From Porodaedalea pini (taxonomy: Eukaryota; Basidiomycota; Agaricomycetes; Hymenochaetales; Hymenochaetaceae), in assembly GCA_002794775.1 (NCBI GenBank), contig NBAY01000062.1, positions 62,001 through 126,000 of the forward strand: a stretch of DNA of 64,000 nucleotides, written 5' to 3'. Of the stretch, positions 44,973 to 57,421 are shown piece after piece (positions within the stretch are counted from its first letter, which is position 1; every line of letters begins with the position of its first letter). Below the pieces are notes generated by a model. It was not told the DNA's origin. It made no database searches and was given only the letters and a program-made list of their open reading frames with translations. The position numbers and the translations under genes are program-made.

Positions 44973-47681
44973 ATGCGCGACCAAGTCGCGTCTTCACCAT
45001 CCTCGACGATGGCTCTTCAACTTCCTGTCAACAGAGGTTACCTCAACCTATTGGGACATCTACGGCAGGCTGAACCATCGCTGTCGCCTGAGACAATACA
45101 AGCTGCAATATGCCATTATCTCATACATCTCCCCTCAACGCAACCGACCCCAACACCACTCTCAGCATCCATTATCGCATCTCCTGTCTGGCATCCTTTG
45201 TCTCTCAAAGGCTGCATCACCTTAAGCAATACATTCAGAACTGCGACGCGGTTGAAATTCTCTGAATTAAAGAAGAGAAAAAGAGGGCTCTTTGATGTAC
45301 CAGTATCGAGCGACCTTGCAAGCTGGACACGCGGGATCCTTGCCGGTTTGAAAGATGGGGACGCCATGTTGCGTCTGACTATATCAGGAGGAATTCTCTT
45401 AGGAATGAAGGATTTACAGGATGCCAAAATAAGCCAGCGTCTATCTCGAGATGTAGAAGAATCAATCGTTCTCGCCTTTGCCGAAGTAACGGATAGAGCC
45501 TCGATTTCTGCTCAGAACCAATGGGCGAATGAATTCAAGCATAGCGATGAAAACTCGCCTGGTAATTAGTTATCGCTGCTTGGCCCCGCATGCACTGAAT
45601 GTTACATGAAAGGAGGAGTAGAACTCTCCGTGCTTCTGGCCGCGCAGTATTTTAATTTGATTTCAACGGAAGCGCTCTCCGCCCTCAACCTCAGAGTGCG
45701 TGTCTCTAAACAACCATTGTCATATAAAAGTCTAATTCTTGGACAGGAATTATCAGCCTTGTGTCTTGCAATGGTTGAGAAAGGCTTTATATCAGGGAAT
45801 TATCTCCATACCGCCCGTGAAAGTTTGCTTCGAGACAGTCCCAGGTCACTTACAATCCCTGTAAGTGCCATTAGATTATCCGGATTTGTTCTTACTTATA
45901 GTCGTAATACTGCAGCCGCGATCGAAGCTGAAGAGAGACATCGATGGTTTATTGGCGTCGGAAAGTTTCATCTATGTGGCGTTTGTATGCAGACTGCTCG
46001 CGCGTATCATTGCCACATTGTCCGATACATCGACACGGCCACGTAAAAATAGAGAACTATGGGAACTACTCAACGACATCACCCACAAGTTGAATAGCAT
46101 AGCATGTCGAGTCGAGGATAATTGGCGTTCTAGCCTGCTAGCAAACGTGCAGTCGGAGAGTCAGTTAGGTGCGTAGCCTAGCTGTCCCATCAAAATATAT
46201 ACCGTCAAGAGTTAAATATTTATCTCTTTTATAGAAGAAAATACGCGCAAGTTAACTGAGAAAATATGGACAGTGCTGAAAACGCAGCTTTTCTCGACGC
46301 TCATGCTCCAGCAAGCCATACTTGACACCATTCTCTTCCTTCCTCCCCCTTCTTCTTCCTCGGTTGCACCTAACGCATATTCGGCCTCCTATCTCAGCTC
46401 GATGATACTTAAAACTCTATGTTATCTTTCCTTCGTCATCGCCTCTTTTGGAGGCGTAACAGCGGGGGCAGCCGATGGTAGCAACGGACCAGCATTCCCA
46501 GAGCTGAAAAAGGGTTTCTACATGTCGATTGACATTCTCTCCACGGATGTATCGGAAAGCGAGTCGTTTGTCCGTGGCTTGATTCAAGATGCTGGCGCCT
46601 GTAATTGTAGGCATTCTTCTATTTACTGCTTGTTTAGGATAGTTTGAACATTGATACACAATCTAGATGCCAAATTGACCGGAAGTCCCTTCGTCAGTGC
46701 CAAACGGTCTTTCGTCCTTGCATGCATCGAGCAGTTCATCACAGTCCTTGATGATTCCTATATCGAAGAGGTCGTGCTTCCGTTTTGCGAACTGTATGAT
46801 AACTTTACTCCGATATCAACTCCATTTTTTTTCAACTCATATAAATATTTGCTCGATATTTAGACATCTCGGAGACTCATCACAGCGTCAAATGTATGAG
46901 TCGGCGCACTCAGTCATGCTTTCCATCTTCGCTGCGCACGCAGAGAAAAGCGCAAACTTATCCTTGCCACAGCCTAGCAGGAGCGACCTGAAGGGCAAGG
47001 GTGCTGAAAGGGCGAGTGGCGACAGTCTCGCAAGGCGCTTGATCCCGGCTTATGCTCAATCTCTTCTCGAGGTATGCTTCTACAGATAATTTCTCCGGTA
47101 TTGGTGCTAATATATGTTTTAACCAATAGAACGCGAAGGAAGGTGGTCTGACGACTCCACAACTTCGTCTTGCGTACGCGGCCCTTGTCCGAAGCACTAG
47201 TACAAGAAGACATCCGCATTCTCTTTCTTCCTCGGGGAACCCTTCAACATCTTCTCCTTCAAACGTCCTAGGCGGTGGGTTCCGGATGCGCAAATACAGT
47301 GCAAACGCAGATGGGGGGTTCGCAGGAGATCCGGCGCTCGCGTGGCTCTGCGTTGAGCAGCTCCTACAAGCTGTCGCTGTTTCTTCAAAGACCGACAGTG
47401 TCGATCCTCAAACTCGCCTCGCGCTGTCACTAACCCTAATATCATTGATCTCCAACGTGAGCCTGCTGCTTTTGCCGCACGTCCTGAAGGAGGTAGAACG
47501 CGCGGTCGATAACGAAGCGGACACCGCGCGAAGACGGGTATTAATCGAAAACGTTTTTGAGGAGGTATTGGAGAAGGTGGGCGACGGAGAAAGAGAATTT
47601 GCTATGAAGTGGTGGTTTGAATGCTCAAAAAAGTGGGAGGTATCGCGTGATAGTCAGAATCACGAACAGGGTTCGAGATAA
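44973..47681 (+). CDS. Peroxin-like protein (Pex8/Pex17-annotated fungal family), helical
   Basis: The exons are 44973-45561, 45613-45695, 45747-45860, 45916-46168, 46235-46600, 46667-46793, 46864-47071 and 47130-47681, giving 763 residues (751 from the Met at 45009). It is a soluble, mostly alpha-helical protein without a membrane segment or signal peptide. Similar blocks occur, as I recall, in filamentous-fungal proteins annotated as peroxisome biogenesis factors: LTISGGILLGM, IWTVLKTQLFSTLMLQQAIL, MYESAHSVMLSIFAAHAE, LIPAYAQSLLE...LTTPQLRLAYAALVR and the terminal EFAMKWWFE. The AHSVML block is the strongest match. This assignment is from memory and could be wrong; no C-terminal PTS1 is present (ends EQGSR). 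The intron at 45696-45746 is 51 nt and stop-free, so a retained-intron form stays in frame. Confidence 0.62.
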
Positions 47682-48269
47682 TGTTATAGGAGGATGCCAA
47701 AGTGTTGTCCCTACGTATCTTGATCGATGAGAGAAGTTCTTTTCTTATGCGTGGACTTAATTTGTGCACTTTATTGAAATTAGTATCTCGGAAAGATTGC
47801 AGACCGTATGCGCATTCTCAGACTTGCCAGAAGTTTGAAAGCTCAAGAACAAGGAGCTGCTTCTAAGGCAAAAGGTTTACATGACGAGATTAAGAGTCAG
47901 CAAGGTTCAGCGCGATTCAAGGCAATGACGGTTATTTATGAGGACTTTTCTTTACAATGTTTTTTTATTTATCAATGCTTGAATCTTGTCGAATAAACTG
48001 CGTCAGAATAGTCCGAGTCCGACTTCAACCGTCTAGTATACGCATTGGTGCCGTTACCGACGTGTATGGCTCCAGTTTCATCCTTGCTTCTTGGTCGACA
48101 AGAAGTGTTTATTGTTGTAAGTGGTGGCGTTAAAAGCAAACGAGGGCTGTGCTCAGATAAGCTTTTGAGGATCTTCAAAATGGGAAGTGATTACATAACG
48201 AGGCTGCATTACTTACTTTGCAACTCAGCTTGAGCCATCTGCTACTATACTCTGCTTCTGACCGCCGCC
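47682..48269. other. Intergenic region, no gene seen
   Basis: About 590 bases containing the 3' end of the peroxin-like gene and the STYX promoter. Short open frames show no motif. Confidence 0.35.
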
Positions 48270-49302
48270 ATGTCATTGATGGTACCACCGCCCACTGAGG
48301 AGCAGCTGAAGGAGATAATACAGGGCCCATCAGAGGTCGAGTGGCGGTAAGGCATTTGTCGCTGTCATCGCTTTAGGGACGTGTTGCTAATTACCCAGAC
48401 GCGTCCAGGTATGAGATGCGCAGGGAATGCCAGGAGATCCTGCCCAACGTTCTCCTCGGCCCCTTCCAAGCATCGAAATCTCTGAACACGCTCCAGAGCC
48501 TCGGTATCACGCATATGTACGTTCAAAATTCGTTCACAGAGAAGCCTTTTCAAACGGGTTCATATCCTTTGTGACGCGTGCAGCGTTTGTATTCGCGACG
48601 CGAGGGAGGCGTTCTCTGTAAAACCACGCTTTCCGGATCACTTCAGCTACCTCACGCTCGATGTGCAGGATAACGAGGAGCAAAATCTCATTACTCTTTT
48701 CCCGAGGTGAGAATCGACCCCTTTCTCAGTCATCTGTGACCACGACGGTTCCTGATGCGCCCGTAGAGCGAAGCTGTTCATTGATGAAGCCATTTGTAAT
48801 GGTGGACGCGTTCTTGTCCACTGCAATGGTGGTATCAGCCTCTCACCTGCATTCGTCGTCATGTATGTCATGCAATACTACCAAATGTCTTGGGAAGACG
48901 CACTGCATACTGTCCAAAACCGGCGCTACTGCATCTCCCCCAATGGCGGCTTCCTCACCCAAATAAAGGCTAGTATTTTATGCACATTGTCCAAACACAA
49001 ATACTGAAGTGCAATGAAAGGAGTACGAATCGATCTACAAAGCGAATATTGCTGTAATGTCCAATCCAAGCCGGATAGCCAGCGTATCACGCCGAAAGCG
49101 CGAGGATGAGAATGACGATGAAGATCCGAGGTGCGTGCTCAATTATATACAAATTATATCATCTCATCGAGTGTTATAAAATAGAGAGGATGGTCCGAAG
49201 CGTGCGATCCGTCCACTGAGGGGGACGAACGGTGTACCCGAGGCTTCATCAATATGCACCGCCCCGCCGCTTGAGTACGATCCTGATGCAATGGAGACCT
49301 AA
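48270..49302 (+). CDS. STYX-type dual-specificity pseudophosphatase
   Basis: The exons are 48270-48346, 48409-48516, 48584-48706, 48767-48968, 49021-49130 and 49185-49302, giving 245 residues. The fold is that of a dual-specificity phosphatase: ILPNVLLGPFQASKSLNTLQSLGITHI, then FSYLTLDVQDNEEQN, then the signature loop VLVHCNGGISLSPAFVVMYVMQ. The Cys of HC-x5-R is present but the Arg is Leu (HCNGGISL), so normal phosphotyrosine catalysis should be lost. The downstream WEDALHTVQNRRYCISPNGGFLTQIKEYE block places it in the STYX family, which binds phosphorylated partners rather than hydrolysing them. The C-terminal tail is basic and then acidic (SRRKRENDEDDED). The intron at 48969-49020 has a GC donor; the GT alternative four bases downstream causes a frameshift. 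Confidence 0.88.
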
Positions 49303-49488
49303 CACCCGCCTACGGACCGTCTTGGCATCTATTTTCTATCCATCACCGTAATCACCATTATCGAACCATCGCTCTGCAAACTATAGCCTACAGTCTCTCC
49401 ATCCCTCCTGTATTACTCTACTCACTTTTAGTCTATCCGGAGATTCCGCAACAACCCTTTCAAACAAAACACCCTAAAATTATGTCTA

Positions 49489-51010
49489 TCATAGAGTCTT
49501 GAGCTCTGCTTTCTCCTTCTCTTGCACAACTCGCTTTGCATGTACATCTACAGGTTTTTTTTCGGGTTTACAAGGAATCATGGTCAGTATGGTATGTAAT
49601 AATTAAATTCAAGGGAAATTAAGGCGTACCTCGTCGTTTAATCCAGGCCTCGACCGAGATACCCGCAAAGACAACAGCCGCGCCGGCCCATTGGCCACGT
49701 GCGAGCTTATGGTTGTATACTACAACTGATAGGATCATTGTAAATAGCTTGCGCGTCAACGTGATAGTCCTATTTTATCTTCATCAATACGTTTCTACAG
49801 ATCAAGATGCAAATCGATACGTACACAAGGGTGAGGCTGCCAAAATGCTGCAGAGTTTCAAAAATAAACAACTGGCCGAGCGCGCCTGTGAATGCGAATT
49901 GTACGAGCGGTGAGACTACGCCGGGATGCTCGCGCACAAACTCAAGGACGTTGGCGAGCTCGGAGCTCCAGCCTGCGGATGGGTGCAGAACGGGTATATA
50001 TGGCAACGGGAGCAGGGCGAGGGCGCTTGTAACGAGTGTGGACATGACGTTTATCCAGAACATCATCTGTTGGCCCGTTACGCTGTACCGGTCGAAGATC
50101 TCGTCTTGTGTCGAGTTTGTCGCGCCATCAATAGCGAGGTTAATGAGCAGGTACATGAGACCGATTGAGCTTGAGCCCTTGGCTTCATCAGCGCTACCGC
50201 TGTGGCCCTTGCCGGATTTTTGGCCGCCGAAGCCCATGAACATCGTGATGCCTGCGGTGACGAGTGCGACGACGACGTACTTGTGGCGCGCGAAGCGCCG
50301 GCGGTAGAGAAGCATATTCATGAGCATCACGGGTACAAGTTTGCATGACTTTCCGAGCACCATCGCCGGGTATGAGATATGTGCGAGCGCGGCGAAGCCA
50401 AAGGGCGCCGCTGCGGTAATGAGCAGTGCGCACTGCAAATATCGACCTAGTAGAGCTCGTCGAATAGTGGCAGTCTCAAGAGGCGATGCATGCGCGACCC
50501 CGTTGCCATTTCCATTCATTTGGGCCTTAGAGCTGAAGCCGTTCACGGTCGGTTTGAAAGGCACAACAGACTTGGACTTGACGTGCGCTGGCTGGAGGCC
50601 GAGGGCGGCGTGCAGGGATTCTCCAGGTTTCCGTCGCACGAGGATGTAGATGAAGGATGAAATTACGCTGAATGCGCTCTGGCAGGTACTCATGATTAAT
50701 GCGGAGCGGAACTTTTCTGACATCGAGCCATCTGCGTTGGCGAATGGAACGGACACTGGGGTTAAGAAAAAAAGGCGTAAGCTTTTGTATTGCCGACAAT
50801 TCATGGCACGAGAGGCTTGCATCGTTCTTGTGCAATGGCCCACAGCTTGAGAGGCATTTCAGCATGAGAAACTGTACAGTCCGTGTTCCACTCACCAAAA
50901 ACATCGAGTACACGCCGAGCACACATATTGCCAGTCTGTAAGGGAAAACAGTAGGTCTCCTAACTTCATTACTTCGCAATGAATTGTCAGGCATACCTTA
51001 ATAGGGCCAT
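49489..51010 (-). CDS. HUT1: UDP-galactose transporter homologue Hut1 (SLC35B1 family)
   Basis: The minus-strand exons are 50997-51010, 50896-50935, 50821-50845, 49825-50755, 49630-49769 and 49489-49547, giving 402 residues. It is a multi-pass ER membrane nucleotide-sugar transporter. The N-terminus is spread over three tiny exons, [18 protein letters not shown] and LWAIAQER, then continues [10 protein letters not shown]. Family features are [35 protein letters not shown], the conserved [20 protein letters not shown], and [27 protein letters not shown]. The last 20 residues are Lys/Glu-rich and cytosolic. The intron after the 25-nt exon starts GCAAGC (GC-AG); the GT option five codons later is out of frame. 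About 130 bp upstream of the start lies the LINE insertion. Confidence 0.93.
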
Positions 51011-51132
51011 TGATCCAAACTCAGTCACCGCACGAAAAAAGAGGAAGTAAACGAGGGGAAGGGGTAAAGACAAGGTGAGGTATCAAGCAAAGTCCATTTG
51101 TATGCAGTGCGTGCCAGCGCGTTGCGCTACGT

Positions 51133-51144
51133 GTCGTCGTCCAC
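51133..51144 (+). repeat. Left copy of 12-bp candidate target-site duplication
   Basis: gtcgtcgtccac lies just before the 5' end of the LINE, and an identical copy lies at 57422-57433 just after its A-rich 3' end. The sequence is of low complexity, so chance cannot be excluded. Confidence 0.55.
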
Positions 51145-51212
51145 TTTCCTACCATCATCATCCATCGTGGGAAAATCGTTCAGCTACCTCTTTCTCGTAT
51201 CCTCTCTCCGCT

Positions 51213-53446
51213 ATGGACAACAAAATGTTGACCAGAGCAAAAGCCTCTCTGCATAAGACAAAGTCACTACGCTCCCTTGTTAATCCCAAGGACCCCACCA
51301 AGTGTGAGGAGTGTAAACAGGATCTCCCCTATCACAGTCGCCAGTGTGTTAGTGGGACCGCCAAGTTATGTGCCGTTTGTGGTCGCGACAAGACCTACAA
51401 CCACAACGACGCTGTCTGTGATCATGTACAAGTGAATCGTGCCAACTGGTCACCCGATGTCGAGGCGGACGAACATGCCGCCAATCTTCGCAAACAAGGG
51501 GATATTCCCCCTACTCCCGATATTGAGTCGCAAAACACGCTCAAACGTTCGAATTCCGAGGAGGAACATAGGTCACTCCCGCCCCCGCTCGTGTTGATAA
51601 CGATGCTATGGACGATGATTTGTACATCCCGGACGAATACCCCAGTCAGGCCCCTCAGGTCGACAACGATATGAACGATATCGATGAGCAGGAGGATCCG
51701 GCCATCGCCGAAAAGGTCAACCGTTCTTTCGCCGATCTTACTAAAGAGACCATCCACAAGATCAACACATTCATTACTCAACCCGAGTGGATGTCCTCTA
51801 CCCCCTGGTATGATGACCCTGTTCGTGCCGGTGCCATCCTTGCCAACATCGGCTCCAATCTGGTATCCTGGATCAATAAATCCAATGCTTTGGACGATGA
51901 AACCACTCTCCAGAACTCGGCTAACGAGAGTCTGGAAGCTTTTCATTCCACTTATCGCATTCACTCACCCTCTTTCAAACATGTTTTTGAGAATATTTAT
52001 GTTAACGGTCAGACCATTCGCGACCAAGAAATTACTGACACTATGCATGCTATGTCCAGGTCTATCCAACACCTCTCTGCAGTTGTATCTTCTATTTCGG
52101 AAAAAACTAACAATATTGAAAAACAGCTTTCGGATGCCCCGGTTCCCACTATTCGGCCCTCAGTCCCTACTAACTCTAGCTCTAACAAGAACACTAAAAT
52201 TCTTCCAGACCCGATTGGCGTTCGTTTCGTTCATGATCCCAGGTTTCCACCTCCGGCTCCTATTGTTAAACAGCGCATCCAGACCCCAAAAAATGGATAA
52301 ACGGAATACGCCGCCGCTATCGCTAAAACTCGCGTACCGGGTTCTGGTTATCGTATGACATCGGAGGGCACCATCATTGCACCTGATGGTTACGCCCATT
52401 CAGCACATAATGCGCCTCACGGATCCCAAACCAAAGTCTACTATCCACCGGTCGAAGCCATTGGAACTGACCAGGATGGCTTTACCACCGTCTCCTACGC
52501 CAAAGTCGCCCAGAAGAAACCTAAGGCTACTCCCACCAAAGTAGTCCAAATTACTGAACAGAACCCTAACGGGGAAATTTTGACTGTTCCAATTAATCGA
52601 TCTAACGGATCGGTAAATACTCGCGTTCGCAATGTTTGCCACATTTTCTTTTCGCTTCTGGGTGACCTTGCAGTTTGCCCTTCCACCCTTTCTGTTAAAA
52701 ATGCGGTTCGCGTGGGCCTTAAGGGCAACCTGCTCTTTAAACACCTTGTCATCCTGAATGTGGAATACACGACTAACAGCAACCTTCTCATCGCCTTTAC
52801 TAACATCCGCTCTGACTTTGATGCTCAACACAGCACGCTCGTGTCCCAGCTCAACTGCATCATTAACATCTCAGGTGCTAAGGCTTTTATGCCGTCGCCT
52901 CAGTTCAAGATGGTTATCCCCAGTGTCCTAGTTTACGACAAGGACACCAAACTCATTTATTCGGAGAAGGATTTAATCGAGGAGATTTCTGCTCTGCCGC
53001 AATTTGAGGGTTACAAATTCATGTTCCTGCCCTGCTTCATGTCATCCATTGAGCATCTCAACCAACGCGATTATTGCAATGTATCGGTTGTCCTCAAGGA
53101 TGACTCCTGACTCTGTTTCGACCATTTCTTCCTTCACAATAACCGCTCTGTCCCTATTTTTGGAGTTATTCACCGTCTCGAAGAAATGAAGGCTCGCCCG
53201 ACTATCAACCAGTGCGACAATTGTCATCACCTGGGACACCCGGCCACGAAATGTCACTCAGTAGCTCACTGCGCGATTTGCTCTGAACTCCACCGTACCG
53301 CTGTGCATGTCACCAAATGCGCTCCATGCACCACATCTAACAACCTTCAATGCGACCATTTTGCCCATTGCATTAACTGCCAGGGTAACCACAATGCCAG
53401 GTCATCGGAGTGTCCAGCTCGCCGTAACTTTTGTTCTCCTTATTAA
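51213..53446 (+). pseudogene. LINE ORF1, gag-like with zinc knuckles, disabled
   Basis: It starts at an ATG 68 bases inside the element (MDNKMLTRAKASLHK). An N-terminal Cys-rich part (CEECKQDL ... CAVCGRDKTYNH) is followed by a frameshift near 51585, then DDDLYIPDEYP and an extended coiled or disordered region. In-frame stops occur at 52298-52300 and 53108-53110. The C-terminal CCHC knuckles are CDNCHHLGHPATKC (C-x2-C-x4-H-x4-C) and CINCQGNHNARSSEC (C-x2-C-x3-H-x6-C). This matches an RNA-binding ORF1 protein. Confidence 0.8.
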
Positions 53447-53454
53447 TTCTTATG

Positions 53455-56400
53455 ACTGACACTATTTCTGTCTTTTCTCTCAACATTCGCAATTCAGCGC
53501 CCATCTTTGATTATCTTTTACACTCCTTCTCATCTACACATTTTACTCCTGACATTATTTGCTTCCAGGAGATCCCAACCATTTCTACCATCGTCCCTCT
53601 TAAAACTTCTCCTTTAGGCTCACGAGTTTTTCAAATCTTCAATTCCACTCCTTACACAGTCTTCAGACCTTCTTCTCCAGATAAACCATGTTGCTGTACC
53701 CTGGTACACCCTTGTATTATTCATCGTGTTTCCTTGTACAACCCCGATTCTCTTTCTCCAAACATTTCTGTCATTTCCATTTCATGGGAGATTTATCCCC
53801 TCTTTTACTCTGGAACATCTACAACTCTCCCAGTTCACATGAATTTGAAAATCCTTTCCCTTTACTTCACCTTCCCTCTAATATCTTTACGGGGGATTTT
53901 AATTGACACTCGGAGCTCTGGTCCTTTCCGGCCCAATCTGCCTATTTTTCGATGTCGACTGCTCTCGTTGACTGGATCAACAACAACGGTTTAGTAGTTT
54001 GTAACCCTCCTAACCAACACACTTATTTCAATCGATTCCAACCAATGCTAAATCCATTATCAACCTCATCGTCGCTTCAGATGATTTTCTCCTTACCTTT
54101 TGGACAACATTTCCATTTTGAACTCATCTCTAGACATTTCTTCTGATCATTGTCTGCTCTTTTTTTCTTTTGATGTTGATGTAATCTCTTCCCTCCACAA
54201 CCCTCTCTTTGGTCAATCCACTCTAAAGACTTGCCCACTTTTATAGCGGAATTTTGTGAATCCAACTTCATTCCCCTTTTCTTTAACAGACATTCACACA
54301 CCCAAGGAGCTGGACGACCTTCTTTTTTCTTTTCAGACATCCTTTTCCGATTTTGCTACTTTCTTCCTCAATAAACGAAAACTGCACTCGTACTTCAGCC
54401 CCAACGCCTGGTGGTCCGAAGCGTGTTCGAAGTTATATCGCATGCATTGTCGCAACCCCATCCTGATTCACGAAAATCGCCTTGACATCGAAATTGCCTG
54501 AGCCAAAAAAGCCTTTTTTGGCGCTTGCCTTCAACAATCTGACACTCAATCTGTCTGGCGTAACCAGTATCTGGGTACCACTCGTCATCGCCTCCCTATC
54601 GGAGCACTGTGTATGGCCAACGGTTCGTTCACACTCACTGAAGATGACAAAGCATCACTTTTCCGTGAGACGTTCTTTCCTCCTTTGACGTCTATGCCAG
54701 AGGTCATCCCACTCCCCACCCTCTGTGATTTCAGGCCCCTTGCGATGAGCAACATTCATGATGCGTTCCGAGGTATCAATCAAGAAATGAGTCCTGGTAA
54801 TAACCACATCTCGTATAAACACCTCGTGTTACTCATTGAACACCGCGGACAATTTTTTGTTGACCTTTTTTCTCTATGCCTTCGAATTGGTCATTTTCCT
54901 TTATCCTTTAAAACCTCTCTTGTTACCTTTATTCCTAAACCCAAATGTTCCGATTTTTCAGTCCCAAGGGCTTATTGCCCTATTACCCTGGTTGACACTA
55001 TTGGCAAACTTTTTGAAACGTGTTCTTTTTTATTTTTTACAACCCTTTTTCGAGACCAATAATCTTATTCCTGATGCTCAACATGGGTGTAGGAAACATC
55101 ACTCTTCCCTTATGGCCTGTTACGAATTACTTTCCACTATCCTATCCCAACCTTTTATTACTGGTGGTGAGCGCACTAGCCTCGCCCTGATTCGACATCG
55201 TTATCTCATTACTTCCATTCTCACTGTTGACATTCAAGGTTTTTTTGATAACATTTCACACAATCGTCTTCTTAACAAACTCATTCTTTCCAATGTCCAC
55301 CCAAATCTTATTCACGTTCTTTCTGTCTGGCTTAGGGACAGACCAATTTCGTTCCATTTTAACAACTTCTTTTCTATGCCTTTCATTAAACCCAATCGCG
55401 GCGTCCCTCAAGGGTCTCCGCTTTCCCCTCTAATTTCAGTTTTTGCCGCAGCAGATGCTATTACAACTTATAATGAGTGTTTCGGTCCACATTGCCCTTT
55501 GCTTGCATATATGGACGATCACCTTCTTTATTCACGTTCTCTTAGCATTCGGACCAAACTAGTGCGTCTTTGCAATCAGTTCCAATTTTCTATCTCTTCA
55601 ATTCCAAGCCCTTGGTCTCTCCATTGATCCAGATGCCATTGAGCTCCTTCATATTCTTCCATACCGCCCAGCAGTGGCCATTACTTTTCGTTCCTTTCTA
55701 AACGATTCTCCCTCTTCTTCTAACGCGACGTTATCCTTACCCAACAACCGTGTTATTCTTCCTTCACGCCACCTGACGTGGCTAGGTGTCATTTTTTCTT
55801 ACAATCTTTCACCTGATCTTCATTTCAAAGCCCGCACAAACAAAGCCCTTTCTACCCTTCATCAATGTCACTTTTCTCTTCAACCGTTCTAATGGCGCCT
55901 ACTTTCAATATGCCAGACTTTTATATTTTGGATTAATTCATTCAGTCGCCATTTATGGTGCCGTCCTTTTTCCTGATTCTCCACTTATTTCAGGCATCCT
56001 TCAAAACTACACAAAATCGCTTCTTCCATACATCTTTCACAAAAACATCCAGCTGGGTGTGGCAGAATCCTTCTTGTCATGCCCACTGCTTAACCTTTTT
56101 ATTCGTTCTCTTTCTCAACGTTTTTTACTATCATATTTTGCCCATTCTAAACACGACCCCACTCCAAAACAATATTTAACATCGTCTCTTCTTCCCAATG
56201 TCAAGATTCCTGAAATCAGTTTCCTTTCCTACCTTTACCCCGATCCACTCTCGCCTTATTATGACTCTCATTCCTTTCATCATCTCAACGCATCCACGCT
56301 ATTTGCAATTTTAATTCGTTTTTTCTACACCCTCCCCCTTATCAATACTTCATTTTTACAGATGGCTCCATTATCCCTGATGCCGATGGCTCCCATAACG

Positions 56401-57120
56401 GCGGCCATGGGTTCGTCATTATGCACGATCATCAAGAACTAGCTGTCTTTTCTTCAGCAGCGCACTCTCATTCAAACATATTGTTCGAAGAGCAGGAAGT
56501 GCTCATCGCAGCCATGATTGTATCTCTCTCCTCTGGCGAAATGCTTCACTCCTATTCACATCCACATTGTCACGGACTCACTCAACAGTGTCGAACTCAT
56601 CTTTTCCAACGACACTCGACACGCGGAATTCATCATAACATTCCGCCGTCTTTGTGGGATCTTTCTTGCCCTCCACCACGAGGCTTCACACATCACAATC
56701 CAGTGGCTTCCTTCTCATCGAGGAGTACTGGGTAATTCCAAAGCCGACAAACTGGCAAAAGACGCACCACCAAACCTGATCGCAAAACCATTCCAGATTC
56801 CCTCCCTAATCTGAATGTGCAAGTACAGCTTGATCTTCTTCGAGACTGGAAAGCCGATATCGTCAATCTTCGTGGACATCGCTCCATCCTTGAGCCGTCA
56901 TCGTTTATCCTTCATCCAACGCGATCTCTTTGTCCGTTCCTGAAGCTTTCCCCAAGGAAAAAGATACACTGCTCAGTTCTTTCTCGTGCTGCCAGCTTAA
57001 TGCTGAATGCGCTCGATCTGCATAATCAAACCCTGGAACCCCGTTGCCCGGACCCGGCGTGTATCAAACATGATGTCCGTCACATTCTTAATTGTTGCCC
57101 TTTCTTTTCACTTGTTTGAA
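53455..57120 (+). pseudogene. LINE ORF2, endonuclease-reverse transcriptase-RNase H, disabled
   Basis: The first part is an APE-type endonuclease with VFSLNIRN and the ICFQE catalytic Glu; its later GDFN motif is in another frame and followed by a TGA. The reverse transcriptase has TFIPKPK, QHGCRKHHS, LTVDIQGFFDNISHNRLL, the RGVPQGSPLSPL motif and the active site YMDD at about 55512. An RNase H region follows (FYTDGS near 56345, then DSLN and IQWLPSHRGVLGNSKAD), and a CCHC zinc motif (CPDPACIKHDVRHILNC) ends it. The segments lie in several frames and are separated by stops and frameshifts between 53,900 and 56,450, so no full-length protein is possible. Confidence 0.82.
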
Positions 57121-57421
57121 ATGGCCTTTTTCGTCAATGTTCTCTACCTTTCACATTCGCTGACTGGTTTTGTCCAAATAATTTTCTTTTACTCCTGAAA
57201 TTTGCATTCTTTTCTTTCCGTCGTCCGCCGGACAGCATGCCTCTTCTATCTGATTTACCACCCTCCTTTTACCTTTAATCACTACCTGCATTTTCATTAT
57301 TCGCATAGTATTACCAAGTTAGTCCACATCATCATTCGCGCTCTACGTAGTCTTTCTCGTGTTTTTTTCTGTTCCGCAGCGGTTGGTAGTCAGCCAGAAG
57401 TAGATAGCAGAAGATTATAAA

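Larger units (their letters stand above)
51145..57421 (+). mobile_element. Degenerate non-LTR retrotransposon (Tad-like LINE)
   Basis: The element has an ORF1 with zinc knuckles and an ORF2 with endonuclease, reverse transcriptase and RNase H segments in the order of the fungal Tad clade. The proposed limits are the base after the left 12-bp repeat and the base before the right one; the 3' end is the short A-rich ...gattataaa. The element reads on the plus strand. Both ORFs contain stops and frameshifts, so it is dead. It occupies the promoter interval between HUT1 (minus) and the DUF427 gene (plus). Outside the element the two genes would be only about 200 bp apart. Base composition differs from flanking genes: ORF2 is pyrimidine- and T-rich. 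Confidence 0.85.
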
